A DNA stretch of 20,788 nt. It comes from a virus. The stretch spans positions 1 to 20,788 of IMG/VR virus record IMGVR_UViG_3300047481_002239; one strand, 5' to 3'. Shown piece by piece: positions 7,423-14,263 of the stretch (within the stretch, counting starts at the first letter, position 1; every line of letters begins with the position of its first letter). Under the pieces are notes generated by a model, which saw only the letters and a program-made list of their open reading frames with translations, made no database searches and was not told where the DNA came from. Position numbers and translations under genes: made by a program.

Positions 7423-7837
7423 ATACATCTCGAAGTATTCAAATGGTAAACTTGTATCACCGGCTCAATATATAACAGAAATTATATGTGAACAAAAAGC
7501 TAAAATAGACAAGGAAGATCTACACTATAAATTCTGGTTAAGTAAAAAATGGAATTTGTTCTATAGGAATCAGATAGCTAGTGCCAACAAATTGCTTAAA
7601 AAATATAGTGCAAAAGCAATAATTAACGCACTACTGAGTGATCACGGGAAAAAAATTTTTTCTTTGCGAGCACCACATCTAATTCCTATCATAGATTACG
7701 AGGAGGCCGCATTAAAATCTCAAAACAGTTCTCTGTCTAAGCATATAGAACGGAAAGAAAACGTACGGTTCAATAAAAGTAAAAAAGATAGAAACAACAT
7801 ACTATCCAAACTAGAGGATATAGATAATGGCTCTTAA
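7403..7837 (+). CDS. Unknown 144-aa basic protein upstream of recA
   Basis: I do not recognise this protein. It is Lys-rich, with 'ISKYSNGKLVSPAQYITEIICEQKA' at the front and 'YKFWLSKKWNLFYRNQIASA' (about 42-61) followed by helices 'NKLLKKYSAKAIINALLSD'. The tail (about 105-144) is highly charged and probably disordered. The aromatic- and Lys-rich core would suit nucleic-acid binding, but that is inference. ATG 7403 overlaps the previous gene by 20 bases, and the stop overlaps the recA start by 11 bases, so it is translated next to RecA. Confidence 0.7.
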   Translation: MCQQPNKYISKYSNGKLVSPAQYITEIICEQKAKIDKEDLHYKFWLSKKWNLFYRNQIASANKLLKKYSAKAIINALLSDHGKKIFSLRAPHLIPIIDYEEAALKSQNSSLSKHIERKENVRFNKSKKDRNNILSKLEDIDNGS

Positions 7838-8846
7838 AGACGATGTTAAGAAAAATTTTGGCAGCGACATTATTTTATCAGCAACATCTATTGTAGACAG
7901 AAAACTTATCACAATACCGGTAAGTCCTGCATTGGACATTATACTTGGTGGTGGTATACCAGAAGGTAGTTTTGTCGTTTTTACAGGACATCCAAAATGC
8001 GGAAAAACCACAACGTCTTTGGACTTTGCTGCTACGGCACAAAAAGAAGAATATCAAGGAGATCTAAAAAAACCTCGTCATGTGTATTACCTAAACATCG
8101 AAGGTAGGTTGAAAAAAAGAGATCTTGAGGGAATACCAGGATTGGACCTTAATAGGTTTGATGTTATAGGATCTCAACAAGGAAAAATACTACACGCCGA
8201 AGAGTATTTACAAATAGCAGAACGAATAATTAATGAAGAACCAGGATCTTTGCTTATAATAGATTCATATTCAGCATTATGTACAGAAACTGAAATAACC
8301 AGCGATATGGATAAAATGCAACGAGCGGACGGAGCTAAATTATTGGCTAAGTTTTGTCGCAAAGTAGCCAATGTTATACCAGTTAATAAAAATATTGTTA
8401 TAGGAATAACCCATCTCATGGGAAATCCTGGATATGGTAACGTTGAATGGAAGGAAAAGAGTGGCCAAGCAATAGCATATCAAACCGACATAAAGATAAA
8501 AGCCAAAATGTTCAGCGCATGGAAATCCTCCTCGGAAGGCCCTCAAATAGGACAAGAAGTAGAATGGCAAACTCTATGTTCAGCGTTGGGTCCTCCTGGA
8601 GGTTCTATAAAATCATATATAAGATATGGGCAAGGAATTGATAAAGCAATGGAATTAGTGACCCTAGCTATAGATTTCGGCATAATATCTAAAGGAGGAG
8701 CATGGTACACACTATCTATGCTAGAAGATAAACCAAAATTCCAGGGTACAGAAAAACTTAGACAATATGTTGCTGAAAATATAGAGGTTTATAATAAACT
8801 ATTGGAATGTGTTTATGGTGCCATGGGAATAATATGCAGCAAATAG
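7827..8846 (+). CDS. recA: RecA/UvsX-type recombinase
   Basis: The 339-aa protein is near the usual RecA core length. The order of motifs fits RecA: LDIILGGGIPEG (36-47), Walker A GHPKCGKT (54-61), 'YYLNIEGRLKKRDLE' (catalytic Glu region), Walker B LLIIDSYSAL, 'GITHLMGNPGYGNVEWKEKSGQAI' (split: HLMGNPGYG then KEKSGQAI, loop 2 region) and a C-terminal 'FGIISKGGAWYT' block typical of RecA. Cys58 inside Walker A is unusual. The enzyme forms filaments on single-stranded DNA and drives strand exchange, supporting recombination-dependent replication and repair. Close by are a nuclease, a possible mediator and the helicase/primase genes. The start ATG 7827 overlaps the upstream ORF by 11 bases; its end overlaps the nuclease start. 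Confidence 0.94.
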   Translation: MALKDDVKKNFGSDIILSATSIVDRKLITIPVSPALDIILGGGIPEGSFVVFTGHPKCGKTTTSLDFAATAQKEEYQGDLKKPRHVYYLNIEGRLKKRDLEGIPGLDLNRFDVIGSQQGKILHAEEYLQIAERIINEEPGSLLIIDSYSALCTETEITSDMDKMQRADGAKLLAKFCRKVANVIPVNKNIVIGITHLMGNPGYGNVEWKEKSGQAIAYQTDIKIKAKMFSAWKSSSEGPQIGQEVEWQTLCSALGPPGGSIKSYIRYGQGIDKAMELVTLAIDFGIISKGGAWYTLSMLEDKPKFQGTEKLRQYVAENIEVYNKLLECVYGAMGIICSK

Positions 8847-9244
8847 TAGATCTAGATGGAAATACTCAAAACTGGAGTTTGACAGGCGGTATAGCTCATG
8901 GTAAAATACAGAGTAAGTCAGAACTCCACCTAGCTGCACGATCACTTTTAAAAGACTCTTTTCCCACACTACAAATTTTGGAAGAAATCCAAATACCTCT
9001 TAGAAAATCTGAAACCTTGTACTTAGATTTTTATTTGCCACTTATTAAAAAATGCATAGAAGTTCATGGAGAACAACATTATAGATTTGTGGCATTTTAT
9101 CATGTTTCGCCAATAGGATTTGCTAGGCACAAAAAAAGAGATGCCGAAAAAAAAGAATGGTGTCTTAAAAATAATATAGAATATATAGAATTTGCATACA
9201 ACGAAAGTATCGACGAATGGAAAGCTAAATTATTCCATGAATAA
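8834..9244 (+). CDS. VSR/DUF559-like PD-(D/E)XK nuclease
   Basis: This is a 136-aa protein if it starts at ATG 8834 (13-base overlap with recA). A further ATG at 8807, inside recA, is possible but would add a non-conserved lead. Motifs resemble the small VSR/DUF559 nucleases: SKSELHLAARSLL with Glu30, LYLDFYLP with Asp65, and CIEVHGEQHYRF with Glu76 and His82, followed by a basic helix (ARHKKRDAEKKEWCLKNN) and a terminal strand 'IEYIEFAY'. These are expected metal-dependent DNA cutters. Its role, whether in mismatch/repair incision, recombination or host DNA damage, is not shown by the sequence. Lying between recA and the possible mediator, a role in recombination or repair is plausible. Confidence 0.8.
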   Translation: MQQIVDLDGNTQNWSLTGGIAHGKIQSKSELHLAARSLLKDSFPTLQILEEIQIPLRKSETLYLDFYLPLIKKCIEVHGEQHYRFVAFYHVSPIGFARHKKRDAEKKEWCLKNNIEYIEFAYNESIDEWKAKLFHE

Positions 9245-9725
9245 AACATCTAAAGAAGAACTGTCAGACTGGGACAAAATCTTAGACGATTATGAGTCAA
9301 GCATAGGATTACCCAGATATGCGTTAGATTCAATGCCCGAAGACGAATTAAATACATATTTAACAATGTCAAGGGATGTTTTAGAAAAATTAACAGTTGA
9401 TGATTGTGGACAAATATCTTATAGGCTTGGTCAATTCTCTTTTCACGTACAACGAACACTTAATAGGGAAATAGCAAGAGTGAATTGGGCCGACGAGACC
9501 CTGAAAGAAATTATAGCTGATGATATTAATAACTATAAGGGTTATGGCTATTTGGAAAAGTCTGCCCAAGCTATCAAGCACAATGATAGAGCAACGTCTA
9601 TAAACAAGATTAAAAAATATGCTAAACAAAGGTCCGACAGATTAACATATTTGTCTAGCAGTATCAAAAACCTATCCGATATTCTAATATCTATTCAAAA
9701 AGCAAAGGGTTCAAGACATGGATAA
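9237..9725 (+). CDS. Helical protein, possible UvsY-like recombination mediator
   Basis: The protein has 162 aa from ATG 9237 (8-base overlap with the upstream stop); the longer start at 9192 lies deep inside the nuclease gene and is less likely. It is predicted to be nearly all helical: 'ELSDWDKILDDYE', 'EDELNTYLTMSRDVLEKL', a middle part 'SFHVQRTLNREIARVNWADETLKEI' (split descriptively), and a C-terminal 'SDRLTYLSSSIKNLSDILISIQKAKG'. The layout of a Lys/Arg-rich middle and a C-terminal helix ending near 'SIQKAKG' is reminiscent of T4 UvsY, the SSB-displacing loader of the UvsX recombinase, and the gene is two after recA. I see no alignable signature, so this is inference from layout and neighbourhood. 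It overlaps the next start by 8 bases. Confidence 0.6.
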   Translation: MNKTSKEELSDWDKILDDYESSIGLPRYALDSMPEDELNTYLTMSRDVLEKLTVDDCGQISYRLGQFSFHVQRTLNREIARVNWADETLKEIIADDINNYKGYGYLEKSAQAIKHNDRATSINKIKKYAKQRSDRLTYLSSSIKNLSDILISIQKAKGSRHG

Positions 9726-10071
9726 TCTAAGTCCATCACAAATAAAACAAATGATAGAATTATTGCAATCGATGCTCCCCAAAGAGAACATAGAGACACC
9801 ACCTAAAACTTCTAGTAGAAAAAATAATAAAAAAGATACTAATAAAAAATTCATAAATAAATTTGACACCATGACGGAAGCAGCCCTGCATAAAGAAGAC
9901 AAAAGAATAGACGAAATATTGTCTGTTCATCCTCCAACGCCACGAACCAGAAAGTTCGATTTAATAGATGCGACTTGTAGAATATGTGGTAAAAAAGAAT
10001 CCATAAATCCTGTGTTTCTAGATGCCCAGGACAGATACAAATGTAATTCTTGCTCTAGGAGTTCTGGTTAA
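9718..10071 (+). CDS. C-terminal zinc-ribbon protein of unknown role
   Basis: The 117-aa protein has a short N-terminal helix (about 5-20: SPSQIKQMIELLQSML), then a Lys/Asn/Thr-rich linker, and a compact C-terminal zinc ribbon with Cys87, Cys90, Cys109 and Cys112 (CRICGKKE ... YKCNSCSR). This suggests binding to DNA or to a replication or transcription partner through the ribbon. It lies between the possible recombination mediator and the DnaB-type helicase gene, whose ATG overlaps its stop by one base (TAATG at 10069-10073). I cannot assign a family. Confidence 0.75.
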   Translation: MDNLSPSQIKQMIELLQSMLPKENIETPPKTSSRKNNKKDTNKKFINKFDTMTEAALHKEDKRIDEILSVHPPTPRTRKFDLIDATCRICGKKESINPVFLDAQDRYKCNSCSRSSG

Positions 10072-11534
10072 TGGTGCTTTGCGATACAGCGGCAGAAAGA
10101 GCTGTTTTATCAGGAATATGTTGTTATGGTGACTCTGCATATCTCGATATAGCAGATATTATTCAAGAAACAACATTTACTGTAGATAGCAATAAAATTA
10201 TTTATAGGTGTCTCAAAAAAATATTTGAGTCGGAACAAAAAAGTTCTATAGATATAGCTATTATTTTTTCTACAGCAGAAGAACTCGGATTATCTAGTCT
10301 ATTCAGTAGAAAAGAGGAAGTTCAGCATTTAAAAGCTATCCTTGATTTTCCTGTTAATATAGAAAATGTCAGAAAATTTGCAGCAAAAATTAGAAAACTT
10401 GAAATAGGAAGACTATTAAGACACCAGCTAGATAAAGCCCAAGATAAATTATTAGAAATAACTGGCTCCGAAACTGTAGGTTCCATACTAGGTATCGCAG
10501 AAGAGGCTATTTTCGATTTCTCTGCATTACTTAGTGATACCGACAATAATCCAGTAATGATTGGAGATAAATTAGAAGAATACATAGATCAACTTGTTAA
10601 TAACCCTATTGATCAAGTCGGTATACCAACAGGATTTCCGGTGTACGACCAAGCCATAGGAGGTGGGTTGCGCAAAAGCACTATTAATGTTATTGCTGCA
10701 AGACCCAAAACCGGTAAAACGCTATTATCAGATAATATGGGTTTTTATATTGCAAATAAGCTAAAAATTCCGGTTTTGAATATGGATACTGAAATGACCA
10801 AGGAAGATCATATTAATCGTGTGATCGCAATGATAACGGAGATAGAAATCAACCACATAGAAACCGGAAAGTTTCAGGATTCTCCAAACAAAGTTATAAA
10901 GATCAAAGAAGCTGTGGAGTCTTTAAAAGAAACCCCATTATACTATAAATCTATAGCTGGTAAATCTTTTGAGGATCAACTGTCAATCATGAGAAGATGG
11001 CTGGTAAAAGAAGTAGGATTAAATAACGACGGAACAGCTAAGGATTGTGTTATTTTTTATGACTACTTGAAACTCATGGATACTCAGGGAATGACACAAG
11101 ATCTCAAAGAATATCAGGTTCTGGGCTTTATGATGACGGCGCTTCATAATTTCGCTTCCAAGTATAAAGTTCCTATTGTGGCATTTATACAATTAAACAG
11201 AGACGGTATAACAAAAGAAAGTACTGATACTGCTAGTGGTTCTGATCGAATTATATGGCTTTGTAGCAACTTTAGTATTTTTAAACGTAAAAGCCCGGAA
11301 GAAATATCAGAAGATGGCCCAGAGAATGGTAACAGAAAATTAGTTCCCTTGGTTAGTAGGCATGGTGGTGGATTAGACGATAATGACTATATTAATTGTC
11401 ACATGAAGGGCTGGTGCGCTAAGATTACCGAAGGTAAAACAAAATTAGAAATAGTAAAAAATTCCAAAACCGACAGAGATGGATTTATTGTAAATGATAA
11501 CGAAACAGGCAATGAAGAAATCCCATTTGAATGA
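10071..11534 (+). CDS. dnaB: DnaB-type replicative DNA helicase
   Basis: The 487-aa protein has the DnaB layout: an N-terminal helical domain (about 5-110, beginning 'AAERAVLSGICCYGDSAYLDIAD', split as AAERAVLSGICC and onward), a linker, and a RecA-like motor. The motor shows 'GIPTGFPVYDQAIGGGLRKS' (184-203), Walker A ARPKTGKT (210-217), 'NMDTEM' and a Walker B-like 'DCVIFYDYLKLMD', then 'VPIVAFIQLNRDG'. It would unwind the fork ahead of the split polymerase and pair with the primase encoded next. ATG 10071 overlaps the previous stop by one base. The tail is acidic (ETGNEEIPFE). The downstream primase start lies within its last codons. Confidence 0.93.
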   Translation: MVLCDTAAERAVLSGICCYGDSAYLDIADIIQETTFTVDSNKIIYRCLKKIFESEQKSSIDIAIIFSTAEELGLSSLFSRKEEVQHLKAILDFPVNIENVRKFAAKIRKLEIGRLLRHQLDKAQDKLLEITGSETVGSILGIAEEAIFDFSALLSDTDNNPVMIGDKLEEYIDQLVNNPIDQVGIPTGFPVYDQAIGGGLRKSTINVIAARPKTGKTLLSDNMGFYIANKLKIPVLNMDTEMTKEDHINRVIAMITEIEINHIETGKFQDSPNKVIKIKEAVESLKETPLYYKSIAGKSFEDQLSIMRRWLVKEVGLNNDGTAKDCVIFYDYLKLMDTQGMTQDLKEYQVLGFMMTALHNFASKYKVPIVAFIQLNRDGITKESTDTASGSDRIIWLCSNFSIFKRKSPEEISEDGPENGNRKLVPLVSRHGGGLDDNDYINCHMKGWCAKITEGKTKLEIVKNSKTDRDGFIVNDNETGNEEIPFE

Positions 11535-12648
11535 TCAAGCAAAGCTTAAAGTTTTATGTGATAATTTATGTGATAACATAGAAGAATTATTAATTAAATT
11601 CGATATAGAATTTAAAAAATCTTCAAAAATGATATCTATGTGTTGTCCTATACACGATGGAGATAATCCAGGAGCTATTAACTTATATGTTGAGGGAGAC
11701 ACTTATAGAGGTAACTGGAAATGCAGAACACATAATTGCGAAGACATATTCAAAGGATCTATAATAGGTTTTGTCAGAGGAATCCTGTCTAATAAAAACC
11801 ACGGATGGTCAAAAAAGGGAGATCAGGTCTGTTCTTTTACTGAAACTATTGATTTCATAACATCTTTCTTAAATAAAAAATTAGACGATATCAAAATATC
11901 TAGAGTATCAAAAGAAAAACAAAGATTTTCTAATATTATTAACAACATTAATGGTAATAAAATTACACAGCCATTAACTTCCTATCCTACCAGAAACAAT
12001 ATAATAAAAAACTTAGATATACCATCAAAATATTTCTTAAAAAGAGGTTTTTCTAAAGAGATACTTGTAAAATATGACGTTGGCTTTTGTGATAAACAAG
12101 ACAAAGAAATGTTTCAAAGAGCGGTTGTTCCTATATACGACGATAACCATAAGCATATGGTTGGGTGTACCGGAAGAAGCATATTCGAAAAATGTTTAAA
12201 ATGTCAAGCTTTTCACGATAGTAATTCTTTGTGTCCTCATCCAGATAATCGGTATCTATACTCAAAGTGGAAACATAGCTTTAATTTTAAAAGCCAAAAC
12301 CACTTGTATAACTTTTGGTTTTCTAAGGAGCATATTAAAAAAACTAATTGTGCTATCATAGTAGAAAGTCCAGGAAATATTTGGAGACTGGAAGAGTGCG
12401 ACATTCGCAACGGCGTTGGGATTTTTGGTTCTTCCATAAGTGATCGTCAAAAAATGATACTAGATGCTTCTGGTGCGATGAGACTTATTATACTTACAGA
12501 TAACGACGAAGCAGGTAAAAAAGCTGCCGATCAAATAAAACAAAAATGCCAGAACACATATCAGATTATTATTCCCAGTATATCGAAACCCGACATAGCA
12601 GAAATGACTAAGGAAGAAATACAAAAAGAGATAGGTTTATATCTATGA
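11512..12648 (+). CDS. dnaG: DnaG-type primase with CHC zinc finger and Toprim domain
   Basis: This is 378 aa from ATG 11512 (23-base overlap with the helicase gene); ATG 11494 would add six residues. The N-terminal zinc-binding motif is CPIHDG...CRTHNC (Cys45, His48, Cys71, Cys76), as in bacterial/phage primase CHC fingers that choose the priming site. After a polar linker comes the catalytic core, with the Toprim residues Glu285 (VESPGN) and Asp330/Asp332 (LTDNDEAG) binding metal. A second Cys/His cluster (Cys228, Cys231, His235, Cys241, His243) sits just before the Toprim part. At 378 aa it is shorter than bacterial DnaG (about 580) and appears to lack the C-terminal helicase-binding domain, which is common in phages. 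The stop overlaps the kinase ATG by 4 bases. Confidence 0.9.
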   Translation: MKKSHLNDQAKLKVLCDNLCDNIEELLIKFDIEFKKSSKMISMCCPIHDGDNPGAINLYVEGDTYRGNWKCRTHNCEDIFKGSIIGFVRGILSNKNHGWSKKGDQVCSFTETIDFITSFLNKKLDDIKISRVSKEKQRFSNIINNINGNKITQPLTSYPTRNNIIKNLDIPSKYFLKRGFSKEILVKYDVGFCDKQDKEMFQRAVVPIYDDNHKHMVGCTGRSIFEKCLKCQAFHDSNSLCPHPDNRYLYSKWKHSFNFKSQNHLYNFWFSKEHIKKTNCAIIVESPGNIWRLEECDIRNGVGIFGSSISDRQKMILDASGAMRLIILTDNDEAGKKAADQIKQKCQNTYQIIIPSISKPDIAEMTKEEIQKEIGLYL

Positions 12649-13223
12649 TTATAGCACTTGCTGGTAGAAAACAGTCGGGCAAAACTAGTGCTTGTACATA
12701 TATTGCCAATACTTTTACAACAATAAAACAAGAAATATCTTGTATATATAATTTTGCAGATCCTTTAAAAGGTTTGTGTCAAGATATTCTGGGATTAACA
12801 TACGACCAATGCTACGGAACAGACGAGCAAAAAAACGCATTTGTTGAATGCTATTGGGGAGGTAAACAACTTTCAGCTAGAGAAGTTATGCAGTTAGTTG
12901 GTACAGATATGTTTCGTAAGTTAAAAAACAGTGTTTGGGTTGATGCAACTATAAACCAAATAAAAAATGAGTCCTTGCCATTAGCTCTTATAGCAGACTG
13001 TAGGTTTCCCAACGAGGTAGACGCTGTTAAAAAATCTGGTGGTTTGGTTATCAAGCTAAATAGAAATCCACACAATTCTAATCATTCTAGCGAAACGGCA
13101 CTCGATGTCGAAAACTACAATCAGAATAATTTTGATCTAATTATAGATAATAATAATTTATCTATAGAACAAAAAAATTGTCTTATATATAAATTTCTTA
13201 TAGATAAAGGAGTACTATCATAA
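12645..13223 (+). CDS. Deoxynucleoside monophosphate kinase (T4 gp1-like)
   Basis: The 192-aa protein starts with MIIALAGRKQSGKT, a P-loop at 7-14. It then has 'FADPLKGLCQDILGL', 'LSAREVMQLVGTDMFRK' (about 76-92) and 'IADCRFPNEVDAVKKSGG' (about 115-132), the conserved blocks of phage dNMP kinases of the T4 gene 1 type. These phosphorylate dNMPs to dNDPs and so complement the ribonucleotide reductase and dCMP deaminase in supplying dNTPs. ATG 12645 overlaps the primase stop (ATGA). Its stop TAA (13221-13223) overlaps the proposed ATA start of the next gene, and the next gene's ribosome-binding site lies in its last codons. Confidence 0.9.
   Translation: MIIALAGRKQSGKTSACTYIANTFTTIKQEISCIYNFADPLKGLCQDILGLTYDQCYGTDEQKNAFVECYWGGKQLSAREVMQLVGTDMFRKLKNSVWVDATINQIKNESLPLALIADCRFPNEVDAVKKSGGLVIKLNRNPHNSNHSSETALDVENYNQNNFDLIIDNNNLSIEQKNCLIYKFLIDKGVLS
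13206..13212 (+). promoter_or_regulatory. ribosome-binding site that decides a non-canonical start
   Basis: AAAGGAG lies at 13206-13212, inside the end of the kinase gene. It is exactly 7 bases before the in-frame ATA at 13220. The same 7-base spacing between AAGGAG and start is seen for the 56-aa gene at 16134, and 5 bases for the ribonucleotide reductase. The nearest ATG (13265) is more than 50 bases away from it and has no Shine-Dalgarno of its own. Confidence 0.6.
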
Positions 13224-14263
13224 TAGTAACATATTTACGTAGTAGCTCATACGGTACGCATTCGATGTGTCCTATGCAATATTTTATAGAGTATAATTTA
13301 GGCCATAAATCTCCATCGAACAAAAAAGCCGACAAAGGAACTATATGCCATAAAGTTTTAGAAATCTTAGCTTTCATTAAACTGAATCAACAAAATAAGA
13401 ATAAAACATTTGATGACGATATTGTAGGTAAAATTGATATCAAAAAATATAATTTAGACCAAATTATAAAAACAGTATATATGTATTATACGTCTCAATT
13501 CAGGCATCATTCCTGGGAACAAAAAGACTATAAGGACTGTTATGCTTGGATACATAAAGCCTTAGACTATAATAATGGAATGTTTGATCCTAGAAATAGA
13601 GACATAATCCAGCCCGAACAACATTTCGACATAGAAATTAAAAAACCTTGGGCTAACTATAAATATAAAATAAACAAAGAACTATTGTGTGGTAATTTAG
13701 CCATAAAAGGCACAATTGATCTCGTCACAAGTGTTGATAACAAAACACTAGAGGTAATAGATTATAAAACAGGCAGAAGACTAGATTGGGCCACAGGAGA
13801 AGAAAAAACACAAGAAAAGCTTCAAAACGATCCCCAGCTGAGAATATACCACTATGCCATACAAAATCTGTATCCGCACATAGACAATGTGATAATGTCT
13901 ATCAACTTTATTAACGATGGTGGTGTTTTCTCTATATGTTTCGACAAGTCCGACTTGTGCAAAACAGAAAAAATGTTAAAAGATAAATTTGAAATTATAA
14001 AAAATACAAAAATACCCACACTAAATAAAACATGGAAATGTAATAAGTTATGTCATTTCGGAAAAACAACATTTGAAAATACAAATATGTTACCAATTAT
14101 AGAATATAGAGAAAATCAAATAACACAGGTAGGCAAGTTTATGACGAAATGTGAACAAATCCACCATGACATAGGAGTAAAAGGGGTGGAAATTGTTATT
14201 GACGAGTACACTCATCCAGGGTATACTGTAGGTCAATACAAGGCGCCTGGAAGTGTCGAATGA
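13220..14263 (+). CDS. RecB/Cas4-like PD-(D/E)XK exonuclease, probable ATA start
   Basis: This is 347 aa if started at ATA 13220, or 332 aa from ATG 13265. The reading frame upstream of the ATG is open and encodes 'TYLRSSSYGTHSMCPMQYF', the usual opening of RecB/Cas4-like nucleases (a Ser-rich strand then Cys-Pro and Tyr-Phe). An ATG start would remove part of this motif. The core shows GTICHKVLEIL (the conserved H), GTIDLV (Asp, about base 13713), and EVIDYKTG (Glu/Asp and Lys, about 13750-13770) followed by 'QLRIYHYAI'. The C-terminal 'WKCNKLCHFGKT' and a later KCEQ, with the N-terminal MCPM cysteine, might bind a metal or Fe-S cluster, but spacing is not that of Cas4. The enzyme would trim DNA ends in recombination or repair. 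Its stop overlaps the polymerase start by 4 bases (ATGA). Confidence 0.85.
   Translation: MIVTYLRSSSYGTHSMCPMQYFIEYNLGHKSPSNKKADKGTICHKVLEILAFIKLNQQNKNKTFDDDIVGKIDIKKYNLDQIIKTVYMYYTSQFRHHSWEQKDYKDCYAWIHKALDYNNGMFDPRNRDIIQPEQHFDIEIKKPWANYKYKINKELLCGNLAIKGTIDLVTSVDNKTLEVIDYKTGRRLDWATGEEKTQEKLQNDPQLRIYHYAIQNLYPHIDNVIMSINFINDGGVFSICFDKSDLCKTEKMLKDKFEIIKNTKIPTLNKTWKCNKLCHFGKTTFENTNMLPIIEYRENQITQVGKFMTKCEQIHHDIGVKGVEIVIDEYTHPGYTVGQYKAPGSVE

Noticed and set aside
8447-8641. Plus-strand ORFs inside recA (8447-8641) and inside the polymerase gene (14253-14471, 14727-14957)
   Set aside because: Out-of-frame overlaps of well-supported genes with no motif of their own.
8879-8907. TTGACA-N17-TAAAAT inside the VSR-like nuclease gene
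   Set aside because: Same form as the one in phoH. It could be an internal promoter for 9237 and onward, but it is intragenic and the evidence is sequence match only.
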